The notes beneath the pieces were generated by a model. That model searched no databases, was not told the origin of the DNA, and saw nothing but the letters and a program-made list of their open reading frames with translations. From Areca catechu (taxonomy: Eukaryota > Streptophyta > Magnoliopsida > Arecales > Arecaceae), in NCBI GenBank assembly GCA_021397845.1, contig CM038049.1, forward strand, positions 102,516,877 to 102,580,876: DNA of 64,000 nt, read 5' to 3'. Positions 43,081-54,009 of this stretch are shown here, one piece after another. Both the position numbers and the translations under genes were made by a program. The number at the start of each line of letters is the position of its first letter. Position 1 is the stretch's first letter.

Positions 43081-44949
43081 AGGCAAAGTGTTTCTTTTGC
43101 AAGAAGCCGGGTCACTGGAAGTTGAACTATTCTGCTTACCTTGCTACTCTGGACCCGAACAGGCAAAGAAAGGGAAAGCAGCAAGCCATTGATGGTCAAG
43201 GTATTTATATGATAAATCCTTTTAGTTTTTCCATTTGTGATACTATTAGCTGGGTATTGGATACCGGAAGTCCTTACCATATTTGCAATTCATTACAGGG
43301 ACTTCAAGTTAGTAGGAGATTCAAAAGCAGTGAAAGGTTTAAGAATGTTGGGAATGGAAGTCAAGCTCTAGTTCTGGGATTGGAAACTATTTCTTTGTAT
43401 TTCGAGTCCTGTATTGTCATTCTTAAAGATTATCATTTTTGTCCTTCCTTTTTAGTGAATATCATTTCTGTAGGCCTGATGGCCAAAGATGGTTATGAAT
43501 TATCTATAAAGAATGATATTTGCAAAATCATGTTGAATTGTTCTAATATAATGATTGGATAAGTGAAGAATGGCATATATGTACTATCATAGCTTGTTAC
43601 TGTATTGTACACTACTAATAAATGCCCTAGGTTAGATATAGTCAGTGATACTTATCTCTAGCACTATAGACTAGGTCATATAAATAAGAATAAGAAAAAT
43701 AAGTTGGTGGGAAGAGGTCTCCTAGATATCACTGAGAGTGAATCTTTACCAACTTGTGAATCTTGTCTGCTTGGAAAAATGACCAAGTCACCTTTTACTA
43801 GAAGAGGTGAAAGAGCCAGTGATATTCTAAGTCTAGTACAAACTGATGTATGTGGACCTATGAATATCAGTGCAAGAGGTGGTATAATTATTTCATTACG
43901 TTTATAGATGATCTTTCAAGATACAGTTATGTCAACCTGATGAGACAAAAATTTGACTTGTTTGAAATGTTCAAATGCTACCATGTTGAAGCTGAAAAAT
44001 AAATTAAGAAGTTAATTAAAATCCTTCAATCAAATTGAGATGGTGAATATCTTTCCAGCAAGTTTCTGACTTATCCTGAGGAGAATGGGATTTTCTCTTA
44101 ATGGACTCCACCAGGAATACCTCAGTTAAATGGTGTGTCTGAAAGGAGGAATTGAACTCTATTGGACATGGTTCGATCCATGATGGGCTTAGCAAGTTTG
44201 CCTAAATCCATGATGGGCTTAGCAAGTTTGGGGATATGCTCTTGAGTCAGCATGTTACCTTCTAAATAGAGTTCCAAGTAAGTCCGTTGATAAGACACCA
44301 TATAAGATATGGACTGGACGTAAGCCAACTCTCTCTCACATTCGGGTTTGGGGGTGTTTGGCTTATGTCAAGCATTTGGAGACAGATAAGCTAGGACCTA
44401 AGTCTGATAGATGTCTTTTCATTGGGATCCCAAAGAATCCAAAGGGTATTATTTCTATCTACCTGAGGAACAAAAGTTGTTCATCAATCTTAGAGCAACC
44501 TTTTTAGAAGGAGAGTACCTTGGTGAAGGCACTCAAGCTATTGAGATTGAACTTGTGGAAGTTTAACAGATATAAAAACCTTCTCATTCTAAGGCCACTA
44601 TAGAACTAGATTTGATTAGATCAGATCTAGAGCCATAGTGCAACCATTAAGGAGATCTGGTACAGTACCATGTCAACCGAATAGATACTATGATTTCTTG
44701 GTCCGAGATGGTGATCCTATTAAGCTCGATGAGAACAATAAGGACTCGATCACCTATATGGATGTCATGTCAAGGTCTGATTCTGAGTCATGGTTGGGAG
44801 CTGTGAAATCCAAAATGGAATCCATGGAAATCAACAATGTATGGACATTGGTTGATCGACTAGGAGGGATAAAATCCATTAGGTGTAAGTGGATCTTCAA
44901 GAGGAAATGGGGCACAGATGGGCAGATGAGACCTATAGAGCCCGTTTGG
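43081..44949 (+). pseudogene. Ty1/copia protease, integrase and RT start, Co3
   Basis: SWVLDTGSPYHICNS (protease, D-T-G kept) near 43250; a break at 43560; integrase zinc region HYRLGHI ... CESCLLGKM near 43665-43780; LVQTDVCGP (first Asp kept) near 43845; ILQSN where SD is expected, followed by a stop (44036); GVSERRN (Glu kept) with a stop. A 24-bp phrase is duplicated at 44177/44207. RT begins with SESWLGAVKSKM and IRCKWIFKRK and is cut at 44949. Confidence 0.85.
44177..44230 (+). repeat. 30-bp tandem duplication in Co3 integrase
   Basis: TCCATGATGGGCTTAGCAAG... occurs at 44177-44200 and again at 44207-44230. A post-insertion slippage duplication within the MGLASLP region. Confidence 0.9.
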
Positions 44950-44953
44950 TAGT

Positions 44954-45559
44954 TGTTGACCCCATAAGTGATTTTGATGATAAATAAACATTGGAGCATG
45001 CATTTATTTTACTAACAACTCTCAAGTGTTTTACAAGTTTTTGTAGGATGATTCATTATTTTTTTCAACTCCTACATTCCTAGTTTTGAAATGAGTTGTG
45101 TCGTAAGTGATTCATGTAAAGAAGAATCCAAATAAAAGGTTAAGTAAAAATCATAAAAATGGGTTACTTCTAGATGTGTTTCAAGCTTGAGTTTCCTAGA
45201 CATTTTGTTAGAAGAGTTTGAAGGCATCTTGAAACTGTGAAGACTTGCTGGATGATTTCTGGAGAGAAACTGATATTTCATTGAAGATTTCATCTGAGCC
45301 GACTTGGAGAAAAGAGAGCCGACTTTGGCACATGGCACGCATGAAGATTTCTGGCACATAGATATCCAAGCTGACTTTAAGGAACCCGAGCTGACCTGTC
45401 CAGTTCATGATTTTTTGAATCAGACAACTGAGTCAACCCAAAGGGATTCTGAGCCGACTACTTTGTACAGTCAGACATCTGAGCTGACTCTTCAGAAGTT
45501 TGAGCCGACTCCTCCAGAGTCCAGAAAAAGAGCTTAGAGAACTACAGCCAACTGAGCCG
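44954..45559 (+). repeat. Co4 5' LTR, first part
   Basis: Contains a cluster of GAGCCGACT/GAGCTGACT words between about 45296 and 45559 that continues after GyC (50883-51090). GyC is inserted at one of them. Confidence 0.8.
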
Positions 45560-46916
45560 TGGTGTGGAAACCAGAAACCGAAAGAAACTTCACTCCAACA
45601 AGGTTAGCCTTTTCCCAATTTGGATCGAAGATAATTAGGTTACCTTGTATCCTTTAGTTCAAAAATGTTTTATTTTCAAGAGCCATTTTCTTTTCAAGAG
45701 TCTTGTAAATGTTTTATTTTCAAGAGCCATTTCCTTTTCAAGAGTCCTGTAATTAATCAAGAGTGTTTATTGAGTCCTGTAATTACTTTTTAAAAAAAAA
45801 TTTTCATTTCCTGTAAGTCCATTTCAAGTTTAGGTCAGTCAAGTCAGTTCAGTTGAGTTAAGTCTATTTCAGTTAATCAAGTCTTAAAGCAATGAAAGCC
45901 AGCAACAAGACTCAAATTCTGGATCCCAGAATTTGACCACATGAAGAAGAGAAGACACATCAACCAAGCAAGAGAAAAGGACCATCAACTAGGACCACTT
46001 GGTGCCACATGTCATTCCTTATCCAAGTAGAAGACCATCTCATCAGGCCACATCATCAGGCACCACCTCACTAGTCACCTCATCACTCTTTGGCACCAAC
46101 AAGGAAGATTCAAATTCAAGGAGGTTGGCCACACCCCTCCAAATCCTCCACTAAATCCTCCAACCCCCCCCATCCCTCCAAACTCTCCACCAAATCCTCC
46201 AACCCCCCCTTGTAACCCTCCTCAATTTGGGGAGTTTTTAAATTTCAAAAGCTAGCTTTGTGAGGCTATTAAAGGCCTTGGACGCCCATTGTAAAGGGGA
46301 TTGATTTTGGGAATGAATGAAAATTGAAGTTGAATTTTGGAAGTAGAAGTTGTCTTGTATTTTTTTTCCTTATGTGAAAGTTTCCCATCCTCTTCCTCCA
46401 CGCCAAAGCCATTCTTTTCCCCTAGCAAAGCATCTTCCAAGCTCACGTGAAGGCATTAGAGTCAGCCAGATCTTCTCAAATTTTTATTCTTAGTTCATAA
46501 ATTCTCCCATCCCTTCTATATGTTCTTATCCTTCTTCCTTAACTTTGATCTTCATTGCAGGGTCCTTCGAAGTCTTTGAGTTGTGAACCGGGTTCACCTT
46601 GACAAAGAACCAACAAGCTGAAGCCCCAAGTCCATGGTTCTGATCTCTGTTATCCAGGTTCTTCAGTTCTGAGCGTTAGTAGTTTCAAGGTATGAATCAA
46701 AAGAAGGTTGGAAAGCTCATCAAGGTAAGTCCACAATCATTAGCCCCTATTGTCTAGATCTTCTTCCTTCTTTGTTTAGGATTGTGTCTAATCAAGTAAA
46801 AAATCCCATTTCTTATAATCCTTAAGTCTTATTATGATGAGTACAATGCTAGTGTAATTAGGTTTCATTGCTCTACAAACCATATTCAAAACATTAATCA
46901 TATGCTTGCCGCATCA
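45560..46916 (+). repeat. GyC 5' LTR
   Basis: TGGTGTGGAAACC to CGCATCA. Contains a triplication of CAAGAGCCATTT/CAAGAGTC phrases (45675-45760) and a C-rich stretch with repeated CAAATCCTCC (46140-46205). Confidence 0.92.
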
Positions 46917-46919
46917 TTT

Positions 46920-46931
46920 TGGTATCAAAGC
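46920..46931 (+). other. Primer-binding site, GyC
   Basis: TGGTATCAAAGC, one G-to-A change from the usual TGGTATCAGAGC. Confidence 0.85.
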
Positions 46932-47947
46932 GTGGTTGCATTAGGGTAGAATAGTTTTCTTTAAATCTAAGCAAGATCTAAAATTCACACCTCCTGAGCG
47001 GGTGTACTCTAGTACACTTTCATGACCCATGAAAATAATGAGCCCCTGGCCGGACGTTGAATTTTTTAGATTGAAGTTTGGGTAAGCCATTGCACTTGTT
47101 TGATTAGGTTCTGTTTTCTAAAAATTTGCATCTGTTTACTGTAATCCGTCTGCAGCTCCAAAGGAGAGTCACTAATTTTTTGTTGAAATATTTTTTTCTT
47201 GTTAAATTTTAAATAAGTTATCACCATATTAAATTTCATCATCAGAAAAAAATTATAAAAAAAATGAAAATTTCTGCAGTTCGACACTATCATTAGGGTT
47301 CTATTATATCCTTTTATTTATCTTCATTTGTAGGATCTGTTTAGAGTAGTACAGATTTTAGTTTTAAAATTCCTTTCATCTACATTGAAACATATAAGTT
47401 ATAAATCCTCTGTGAATTTTTCATAATTTTTGGATATTTTTTTCATCATGTTTTCCACACCACTTTCAAACTGTAACACACTTCTGCAGCACCTTTGCAT
47501 TTTATTCATCTCATGAGAAATCAAATTAAGGGCATCAATTTGACATAGGGTCAGGGTTTCATCACCTGTCCCTAGCCCAAAAATCACAAACCAGCATATC
47601 GATCCCAGCCCGTTAATTAAATTTGAGTAGAACATTAATTGCCCTAGTGGGTTAGGGACACCAACAAGTTGGGTTCAGGTTAGGGTCAAGTTAACTGTGT
47701 CAGCTAATTGGTGTGTGCTTACTGGCTTGGTGTCTAGGATTGGTGCATCAGGGCTTGTTATTTGATCCTCCTACCTGGCCAATCTCAGATTGATGTCTAA
47801 GGATTGGCAATCAAGGACCTTCACTCCCCTCCACCTACCTGGCTAAGTCCCATAAGTACTACTAGCTAGTTGGTTCACTTAATTAGACCTCTAATTTGTG
47901 CTCTAGGGCTAGGAAACCTTAGCTCGAGCTTGAGTCTACTTGCATGC
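46932..47947 (+). other. GyC leader with two-hairpin module at 47727-47846
   Basis: Non-coding. AT-rich to about 47480, then the gypsy-type block (CCCTAGCCC at 47571-47579 and GGGACACCAAC at 47653-47663), then two hairpin units opening TTGGTGTCTAGG (47727) and closing CCTGGCTAA (47838-47846). Confidence 0.75.
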
Positions 47948-48811
47948 ATGAAAACTAGATCAGGGGCCTCATATTCACTAGTCCAGACCCAGTCCAGTAT
48001 AGCCATGGACCCGAATCTTGAAACCATGCTGAAAGGCCTAAATGATCTAATGGCCCAATTGAACCAAATTATGGCTAAACAATTTCCCTTAGACCAACCA
48101 ACTCCTACTATCCCATTAGCTCATATGAATGATAGGAGTAAGAACCCTGAAGTACAAGTTGAGTTCATTAATACCCAAGACTTAGGGTATCCTCAAACTG
48201 AAGGGCTAGGGAAGGAAGAAGGCAAATCTGAACCCAGTAAATATGTGTATGAGACTAACATAAGTTTAATAGATGAATATGAAGGGGAAGACTGTGAAGA
48301 GAACAACTTTAGTACCTTACCTGAGGAAACCTTTGGTAAAGAAAATATTATTGAGCCTAGTCCTGAAACATCAGAACAACCAAAATTTAGTGAGGACTTG
48401 GTTCCCGTAAGACAATGCCCTCAGGAAGAACCCAATACTTTAGCTTCGACACAAGAACTCCTTCAGGTACCTGAGAAGAACCCAATCATTATTTTAGAAG
48501 ACTTTCCTGATGACCTTCAACTACCTAGAAGCATCCCGCCTGTAGATCAAAATTCTAATCTTAAGGTCATCATGAGTAACCAAGGTCTATTTCAAGATTC
48601 TCCTAAATTACCCCAAGTCTCGGATTCCTATCATAATTTTAGAGCTATTAAGTTTCATTTTGATAAGATTACTAGGATGCATGAGCTTTTAAGGCCTATT
48701 CCTTTTGCTACCTACTTTTGGAAAACCTTATGGCATTTGCTAGGAATCCATGGTAAATTCTCATGTGCATGCCAGACCAGGGTCAAACCTAGAGAGTCAT
48801 TAATCTATTAG
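47948..48811 (+). CDS. 287-aa gag-like protein with integrase stub, GyC, intact
   Basis: Start chosen at MKTRSGASYS because it parallels MSTRSGVSYH of GyA-4 Gag; the frame is open 26 codons further upstream. Order: Leu/Met/Asn-rich helix (MDPNLETMLKGLNDLM); a short Pro section without the EPRR repeats; an acidic part with ISLIDEYEGED followed by EETFGKENIIEPSPE, clearly homologous to the GyA-3 acidic part; and an integrase slice FATYFWKTLWHLLG ending CACQTRVKPRESLIY. The GyA-3 protein ends ACQARIKPREPIIY, so the fusion point and the novel tail are shared between two diverged families, both with open frames. No enzyme domains. Role unknown. Confidence 0.78.
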   Translation: MKTRSGASYSLVQTQSSIAMDPNLETMLKGLNDLMAQLNQIMAKQFPLDQPTPTIPLAHMNDRSKNPEVQVEFINTQDLGYPQTEGLGKEEGKSEPSKYVYETNISLIDEYEGEDCEENNFSTLPEETFGKENIIEPSPETSEQPKFSEDLVPVRQCPQEEPNTLASTQELLQVPEKNPIIILEDFPDDLQLPRSIPPVDQNSNLKVIMSNQGLFQDSPKLPQVSDSYHNFRAIKFHFDKITRMHELLRPIPFATYFWKTLWHLLGIHGKFSCACQTRVKPRESLIY

Positions 48812-48892
48812 GTTTAGGCCCTAGAGAGTCCAATAAAATTCCTCTCAATAAGGATGCCTAGTTCAGTCTGCATTTCATAAGTGCTTGTATAA

Positions 48893-49609
48893 GTTTCTGA
48901 GTCTGCTGAGTCTTTTGCACAGCATGTTACAAATCTGCATAAAGAAATCAGTAATAAGATCAACCTGAGCAATGAAACTTATAAACACTTAGCTGACTCA
49001 CATAAGAGGGCTAAAGAATTCTGTGAAGGAGCTTATGTGATGATTAGGCTCAACCCTGAACGGTTCTCCTCTGGAACCATAAAGAAGCTGCATGCTCGCG
49101 GAGCGGGACCTTTCAAGATCTTAAAGAAAATAGGGCCTAATGCATATGTTTTGGAACTTCCACCTGATATGGGTATCAGTACAACCTTTAATGTTTCAGA
49201 TCTAGTAGAATACAAAGAACCAGTACTAATACCTAGTGAGCCTTTTGGGCTAGAAACTTTCATTGAGAGTGAACATATTTCCGAGTGTCCACCACCAACC
49301 CTACTTGAGCGGAGAGAGAGGATTGAGAGAATCCTGGATGACAAGACCATTACTACTAGGAATAAGGAGTATCAGCGATACCTGGTTCAATGGCAGGGTC
49401 GACCTGAGTCCGACAACTCTTGGATTACTCGAGAGGACCTACAAAGACTTAACCCAGACTTGTTCGAGCATTGCCAGGGCAAAACTGAACCATACTCGAC
49501 TGGGTCGAGTTCTGCCCATCCCAGGAGAATTGGTGTGGACACCAAAAACCGAAAGAAACTTCACTCCAACAAGGTTAGCCTTTTTCCAATTTGGATCGAA
49601 GATAATTAG
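48893..49609 (+). CDS. Integrase C-terminus plus chromodomain ORF, GyC
   Basis: Open from 48893 (after a TAA at 48890) to 49609; the first ATG is 49037. Reads VSESAESFAQHV, KINLSNETYK, then the GPY-like MIRLNPERFSSGTIKKLHAR and PFKILKKIGPNAYVLELP, then a complete chromodomain from about 49318 (RIERILDDKTITTRNKEYQR ... WQGRPESDNSWITREDLQRL). It runs across the polypurine tract (49523-49530) and stops about 79 bp inside the 3' LTR. No upstream ATG in this frame; expression would need the internal ATG, a spliced RNA or stop bypass. The catalytic core is absent, so at most it could bind chromatin or cDNA ends. Confidence 0.7.
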   Translation, partial: VSESAESFAQHVTNLHKEISNKINLSNETYKHLADSHKRAKEFCEGAYVMIRLNPERFSSGTIKKLHARGAGPFKILKKIGPNAYVLELPPDMGISTTFNVSDLVEYKEPVLIPSEPFGLETFIESEHISECPPPTLLERRERIERILDDKTITTRNKEYQRYLVQWQGRPESDNSWITREDLQRLNPDLFEHCQGKTEPYSTGSSSAHPRRIGVDTKNRKKLHSNKVSLFPIWIEDN

Positions 49610-50882
49610 GTTACCTTGTATCCTTTAGTTTAAAAATATTTTATTTTCAAGAGCCATTTCCTTTTCAAGAGTCCTGTAAATGTTTTATTTTCAAGAGCCA
49701 TTTCCTTTTCAAGAGTCCTGTAATTAATCAAGAGTGTTTATTGAGTCCTGTAATTACTTTAAAAAAAAAATTTCATTTCCTGTAAGTCCGTTTCAAGTTT
49801 AGGTCAGTCAAGTCAGTTCAGTTGAGTTAAGTCTATTTCAGTTAATCAAGTCTTAAAGCAATGAAAGCCAGCAACAAGACTCAAATTCTGGAACCTAGAA
49901 TTTGACCACATGAAGAAGAGAAGACACATCAACCAAGCAAGAGAAAAGGACCATCAACTAGGACCACTTGGCGCCACATGTCATTCCTTATCCAAGTAGA
50001 AGACCATCTCATCATGCCACGTCATCAGGCACCACCTCACTAGTAACCTCATCACTCTTTGGCACCAACAAGGAAGATTCAAATTCAAGGAGGTTGGCCA
50101 CACCCCTCCAAATCCTCCACCAAATCCTCCAACCCCCCCATCCTTCCAAACTCTCCACCAAATCCTCCAATCCCCCCTTGTAATCCTCCTCAATTTGGAG
50201 AGTTTTTAAATTTCAAAAGCTAGCTTTGTGAGGCTATTAAAGGCCTTCGACGCCCATTGTAAAGGGGATTGATTTTGGGAATGAATGAAAATTGAAGTTG
50301 AATTTTGGAAGTAGAAGTTGTCTTGTGTTTTTTTTCCTTATGTGAAAGTTTCCCATCCTCTTCCTCCATGCCAAAGCCATTCTTTTCCCCTAGCAAAGCA
50401 TCTTCCAAGCTCACGTGAAGGCATTGGAGTCAGCCAGATCTTCTCAAATTTCTGTTCTTAGTTCATAAATTCTTCCATCCCTTCTATATGTTCTTATCCT
50501 TCTTCCTTAACTTTGATCTTCATTGCAGGGTCCTTCGAAGTCTTTGAGTTGTGAACGGGGTTCACCTTGACAAAGAACCAACAAGCTGAAGCCCCAAGTC
50601 CAGGGTTCTGATCTCTATTATCCAGGTTCTTCAGTTCTGAGCGTTGGTAGTTTCAAGGTATGAATCAAAAGAAGGTTGGAAAGCTCATCAAGGTAAGTCC
50701 ACAATCATTAGCCCCTATTGTCTAGATCTTCTTCCTTCTTAGTTTAGGATTGTATTTAATCAAGTAAAAATCCCATTTCTTATAATCCTTAAGTCTTATT
50801 ATGATGAGTACAATGCTAGTATAATTAGGTTTCATTGCTCTACAAACCATATTCAAAACATAATCATATGCTTGCCACATCA
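49531..50882 (+). repeat. GyC 3' LTR
   Basis: Starts TGGTGTGGACACC after AGGAGAAT and ends CACATCA. Five bases shorter than the 5' LTR. Confidence 0.92.
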
Positions 50883-50887
50883 AGCCG

Positions 50888-51937
50888 ACTCTAAAGAGAA
50901 AGAGTCGACTCTTCCATACTACATTTTTGATGGCCCGAGGATTTGTGTTGACTAGAATCAAGGCAAGCTGACTCTTACAGAGTGAGGAATCAGAACATTA
51001 TGCAACCGAGCTGACTAAATTGTAGAGAGTCGACTCAACCAGAACTACTCTAAGGATCCGAGCTGACTCGAGTAATCCGAGCTGACTCGAAGGTCAATTT
51101 CAAACTTATAACGACTAGTTTCAGAATTTAGAATTTGAATCCAAAAAGCGCACTAACGATCAAATATCACATCCCAATGGTCTACAATGACTAAAATCAT
51201 CTGAGAAGAGTACAAGACTATATATTTGAGGGATTTGAAATACTTTAAATAAGAGATGATGAGTAAATGCTAAATTGAATATCAAAACTACTTTGTGAGC
51301 AAGAGAGCACTGCAAGAGCATTCAAGACAATCTTCAAGCCTTCACCAACTACTAATAAAAGCTTGAAGCATTTATTGAAGAAGTTGAAGAAGCCAACCTA
51401 ATACGTTGACGTGTAATTAATTGGGCTTCTCTTGAGCTGCATCAACAACCATTCGACAAAATTTGTTTGTCATTTTGTTGCTTTCTTTTTACAATTCTCT
51501 TTTAAATTGTTGGGTTATTGGTGAGCCCGATTTAAAAACTAAATAGGTTCTTGGTTAGCCTGTGTTAAAACCAAGTATTGTGTTCTTGGTGATCCTAGTA
51601 AAACCAAGTGTTGGGATTCTTTGGTGAGCCCGATTTAAAAACCAAAGTGTATAGGTTTGGATTGTGAGCCTGTTAAAACAATCCGATTATATTTAGTGGG
51701 GGATATAGTAGAAATCCTAAGTGGTAATCTTGGGTAGTGGATGTAGGAGCTGGATTGCTCCGAACCACTATAAAATTTCTATATTTGTGTTGTGCATTCT
51801 CTTTATATCTTGGTTATGCTTTTAATTATCTTAATCATAGCACTTAACACTTCAAGGAATTTTCAAAGAGCACACAATTGCTTAAAATTTTTAAATTCTC
51901 AATTCACCCCCCTCTTGGAAAAGCCACCTGGGCAACA
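50888..51937 (+). repeat. Co4 5' LTR, second part
   Basis: Continues the GAGCCGACT-rich sequence to about 51090, then repeated TTGGTGA(G/T)CC phrases (51510-51640), and ends CACCTGGGCAACA. Confidence 0.8.
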
Positions 51938-51939
51938 AC

Positions 51940-51950
51940 TGGTATCAGAG
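51940..51950 (+). other. Primer-binding site, Co4
   Basis: TGGTATCAGAG after ACAAC; matches the 3' end of initiator tRNA-Met as in SIRE elements. Confidence 0.85.
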
Positions 51951-51983
51951 TAGTGTCTCTGAATACATTTAGAGTAAAGATTG

Positions 51984-53494
51984 ATGGCTCATTCCATGAG
52001 TACATCTTTGGCTAAAGGCCAATCTACCAATAGACCTCCACTCTTCACTGGCATAAATTAATCATATTGGAAAGCTAGAATGAAAATATATATACAAGCT
52101 ATCGATTTTCAATTATGGAAGGTCATTCTAAAAGGGCCATAAATTTCCAGGATCAAAATTAATGGCATGGATGTCCCAAAGCCTGAAGAGGACTAGGATG
52201 AACATGACATGAAGATGGAAGAATTAAATGCCAAAGCAATGAATTTATTATACTATGCTTTGGATGCTAACGAGTTCAATCGAATTTCTACTTGCTCTTC
52301 TGTAAAGAAAATTTGGGACAAACTCGAAGTGACCCACAAAGGAACCTTCCAAGTGAAGACTTCGAAAATTAATCTTCTTGTACATAGTTACAAACTTTTT
52401 AAAATGGAACCAACTAAAACTATCTCTGCCATGTTTACTCACTTTACAGATATTATTAATGGTTTGAAAAGTCTTGGCAGGATTTATTCAAATGCAGACT
52501 TAGTACAGAAGATCCTTAGATCACTTCTGGATAAGTGGGACCCCAAAGTAACTACCATCCAGGAAGCAAAAGATCTAAATGCTTTACCTCTGGATGAATT
52601 AAAGGATTCACTCATCACACATGAACTGGTTATGCAGCATAGGACTGATGATGATAAGAAGAAGAAGAAGATAATAGCCTTCAAATCTGTATTGGACTCA
52701 AAGAAAGATAAGGAATCGGAAGATGACTGCACCTCTTCTGAAGATGATTTAGAAGATGAAGAGTGGCTATGGTCGTGAGGAGATTTAGAAGGTTTATGGA
52801 AAAGAAGAAAGGAAGATACTATAGAAAATTTTATAAACGAGGTGAGCACTCCAAGGACAAGGATAAAGATAGAGAAAAAGGAAAAGAGCAAGTGCCCACA
52901 TGCTATGAATGTAAGAAACCAGGGCATATTCATCCCTACTATCCTTTGTTAAAGAAATCCTTCAAGAAGAAGAAAAAGAAAGCTATGGTTGCTACGTGGA
53001 GCGACAGCGAGGAGTTGACTTCATCTGAAGAAGAAGAGACTACGAAAATTGCTAACTTATGTCTAATGGGTCTCGAAGATGAGATAACATCCCCCGAACC
53101 TCAATTAGAATTTAATTTTGATGAATTGAATTTTTCTTTACATGATCTACTATCTGAATTCAAAAAAGTTGGAGTAAAGATAAGAACTTTAAAGAATATC
53201 AATGATTCTTTACAAAAGGAGAAAGAAGAGATTTCAGAAAAGAATAATCTATTACAAAAGAATTTACATATCTTTTCTGAAAAATACAAAGCTTTGGAAA
53301 CTGAAAACAATGCATGTCTTGACAAGAACAAAGCTTTAATTGTTGAAAATAATGACTTGAAAAAGGATGTTGAAAAATTCAAGCCACAAGTTGAAAAACT
53401 AACCTTATCTTCAAATAACCTTGAGTTGATTTTAAAAGATCAAAGAATTTCTAGAAATAAAGCTGGAATTGGTTTCAATTTCAATTTCAAATGA
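51984..53494 (+). pseudogene. SIRE-like gag, Co4
   Basis: MAHSMSTSLAKGQSTNRPPL at 51984, stop at 52059-52061, then SYWKARMKIYIQA, more stops, and a long open part from 52209 (NAKAMNLLYYALDANEFNRI, KKIWDKLEVTHKGTFQV, RSLLDKWDPKVTTIQEAKDL), which is the copia gag UBN2 type. A frameshift near 52770 leads to the zinc knuckle CYECKKPGHIHPYYP, last Cys replaced by Tyr, an acidic stretch and a long Lys/Glu/Asn coiled coil (about 53130-53440). The layout is that of SIRE Gag. Inactive through stops. Confidence 0.87.
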
Positions 53495-53810
53495 AATTTT
53501 GGCTACTAAATTAATACCTTCAAAAGCTTATATTTCAAAATCAATATCTCAAGAAGCTTTTGTATCTAATCCTTCTGCATCCATTGCTAGATCTTTAATG
53601 TATGTACCTAAGGTTACAAATAGAAAATCTGTTATATCTTCATCTGCATCAACATCATTTCAGAATTCTAGAATTATATGTTATGCATGTCATGAAGTTG
53701 GACAAAAACTCTTTCACTATAATTCATTAAAGAAAAATGCATATTCTAAGAATAGAATAAAAATAATTTGGGTTCCTAAAAGAACCACCTCTGCTAATGA
53801 TGTGGAATAA
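53495..53810 (+). pseudogene. Co4 gag C-terminal remnant
   Basis: A Ser-rich frame with ICYACHEVGQKLFHYN (a second, damaged Cys/His motif) and IIWVPKRTTSAN, the WVPK phrase that SIRE polyproteins carry before protease. Ends at the junction with the GyD primer-binding site. Confidence 0.7.
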
Positions 53811-53812
53811 AG

Positions 53813-53824
53813 CTCTGATACCAA
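53813..53824 (-). other. Primer-binding site, GyD
   Basis: Minus strand TGGTATCAGAGC, four bases from the LTR at 53829. Only a few bases of internal region remain to its left. Confidence 0.85.
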
Positions 53825-54009
53825 AAATGGTGTGGAGTAAGGGGCATAGGGATGCAGGATGGATGCTAGTATGGATGCAAGGAATCTTTTTTTTTTTGGT
53901 TGATGAGTTTTAGATTTTTTTTTTTTCTTAGGGTTTTGATTCTTGATCACAAGCAAAGGCAAGAAATACAAAAGAAGAGTAATGGAAGCTTACACTAGCA
54001 GTTCAAAGC

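Larger units (their letters stand above)
42279..44953 (+). mobile_element. Co3: copia internal fragment lacking both LTRs
   Basis: Begins about 60 bp before a gag ATG, directly fused to the broken Co2 3' LTR, and ends in early RT at the start of the Co4 LTR. Related to Co1/Co2 but clearly diverged. Confidence 0.82.
45560..50882 (+). mobile_element. GyC: non-autonomous Ty3/gypsy element with two intact ORFs
   Basis: 5323 bp, flanked by AGCCG at 45555-45559 and 50883-50887. LTRs 45560-46916 (1357 bp) and 49531-50882 (1352 bp), nearly identical. Primer-binding site 46920-46931. The internal region of 2.6 kb holds a 287-codon gag-like/integrase-stub ORF and an integrase C-terminus/chromodomain ORF. 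No protease, RT or RNase H. Confidence 0.95.
44954..53810 (+). mobile_element. Co4: SIRE-like Ty1/copia, 5' LTR and gag only
   Basis: LTR 44954-45559 and 50888-51937 (about 1.66 kb without GyC). It starts TGTTGACCCCATAAGTG with the GATTTTGATGATAA phrase typical of SIRE LTRs and ends near GGGCAACA, followed by ACTGGTATCAGAG. Gag follows. Everything downstream is replaced by the GyD primer-binding site and LTR from about 53810. Confidence 0.82.

Noticed and set aside
52209..53494. Separate host gene with coiled coil
   Set aside because: Order UBN2-type gag, zinc knuckle, coiled coil, WVPK phrase behind a SIRE-like LTR and primer-binding site identifies Co4 gag.
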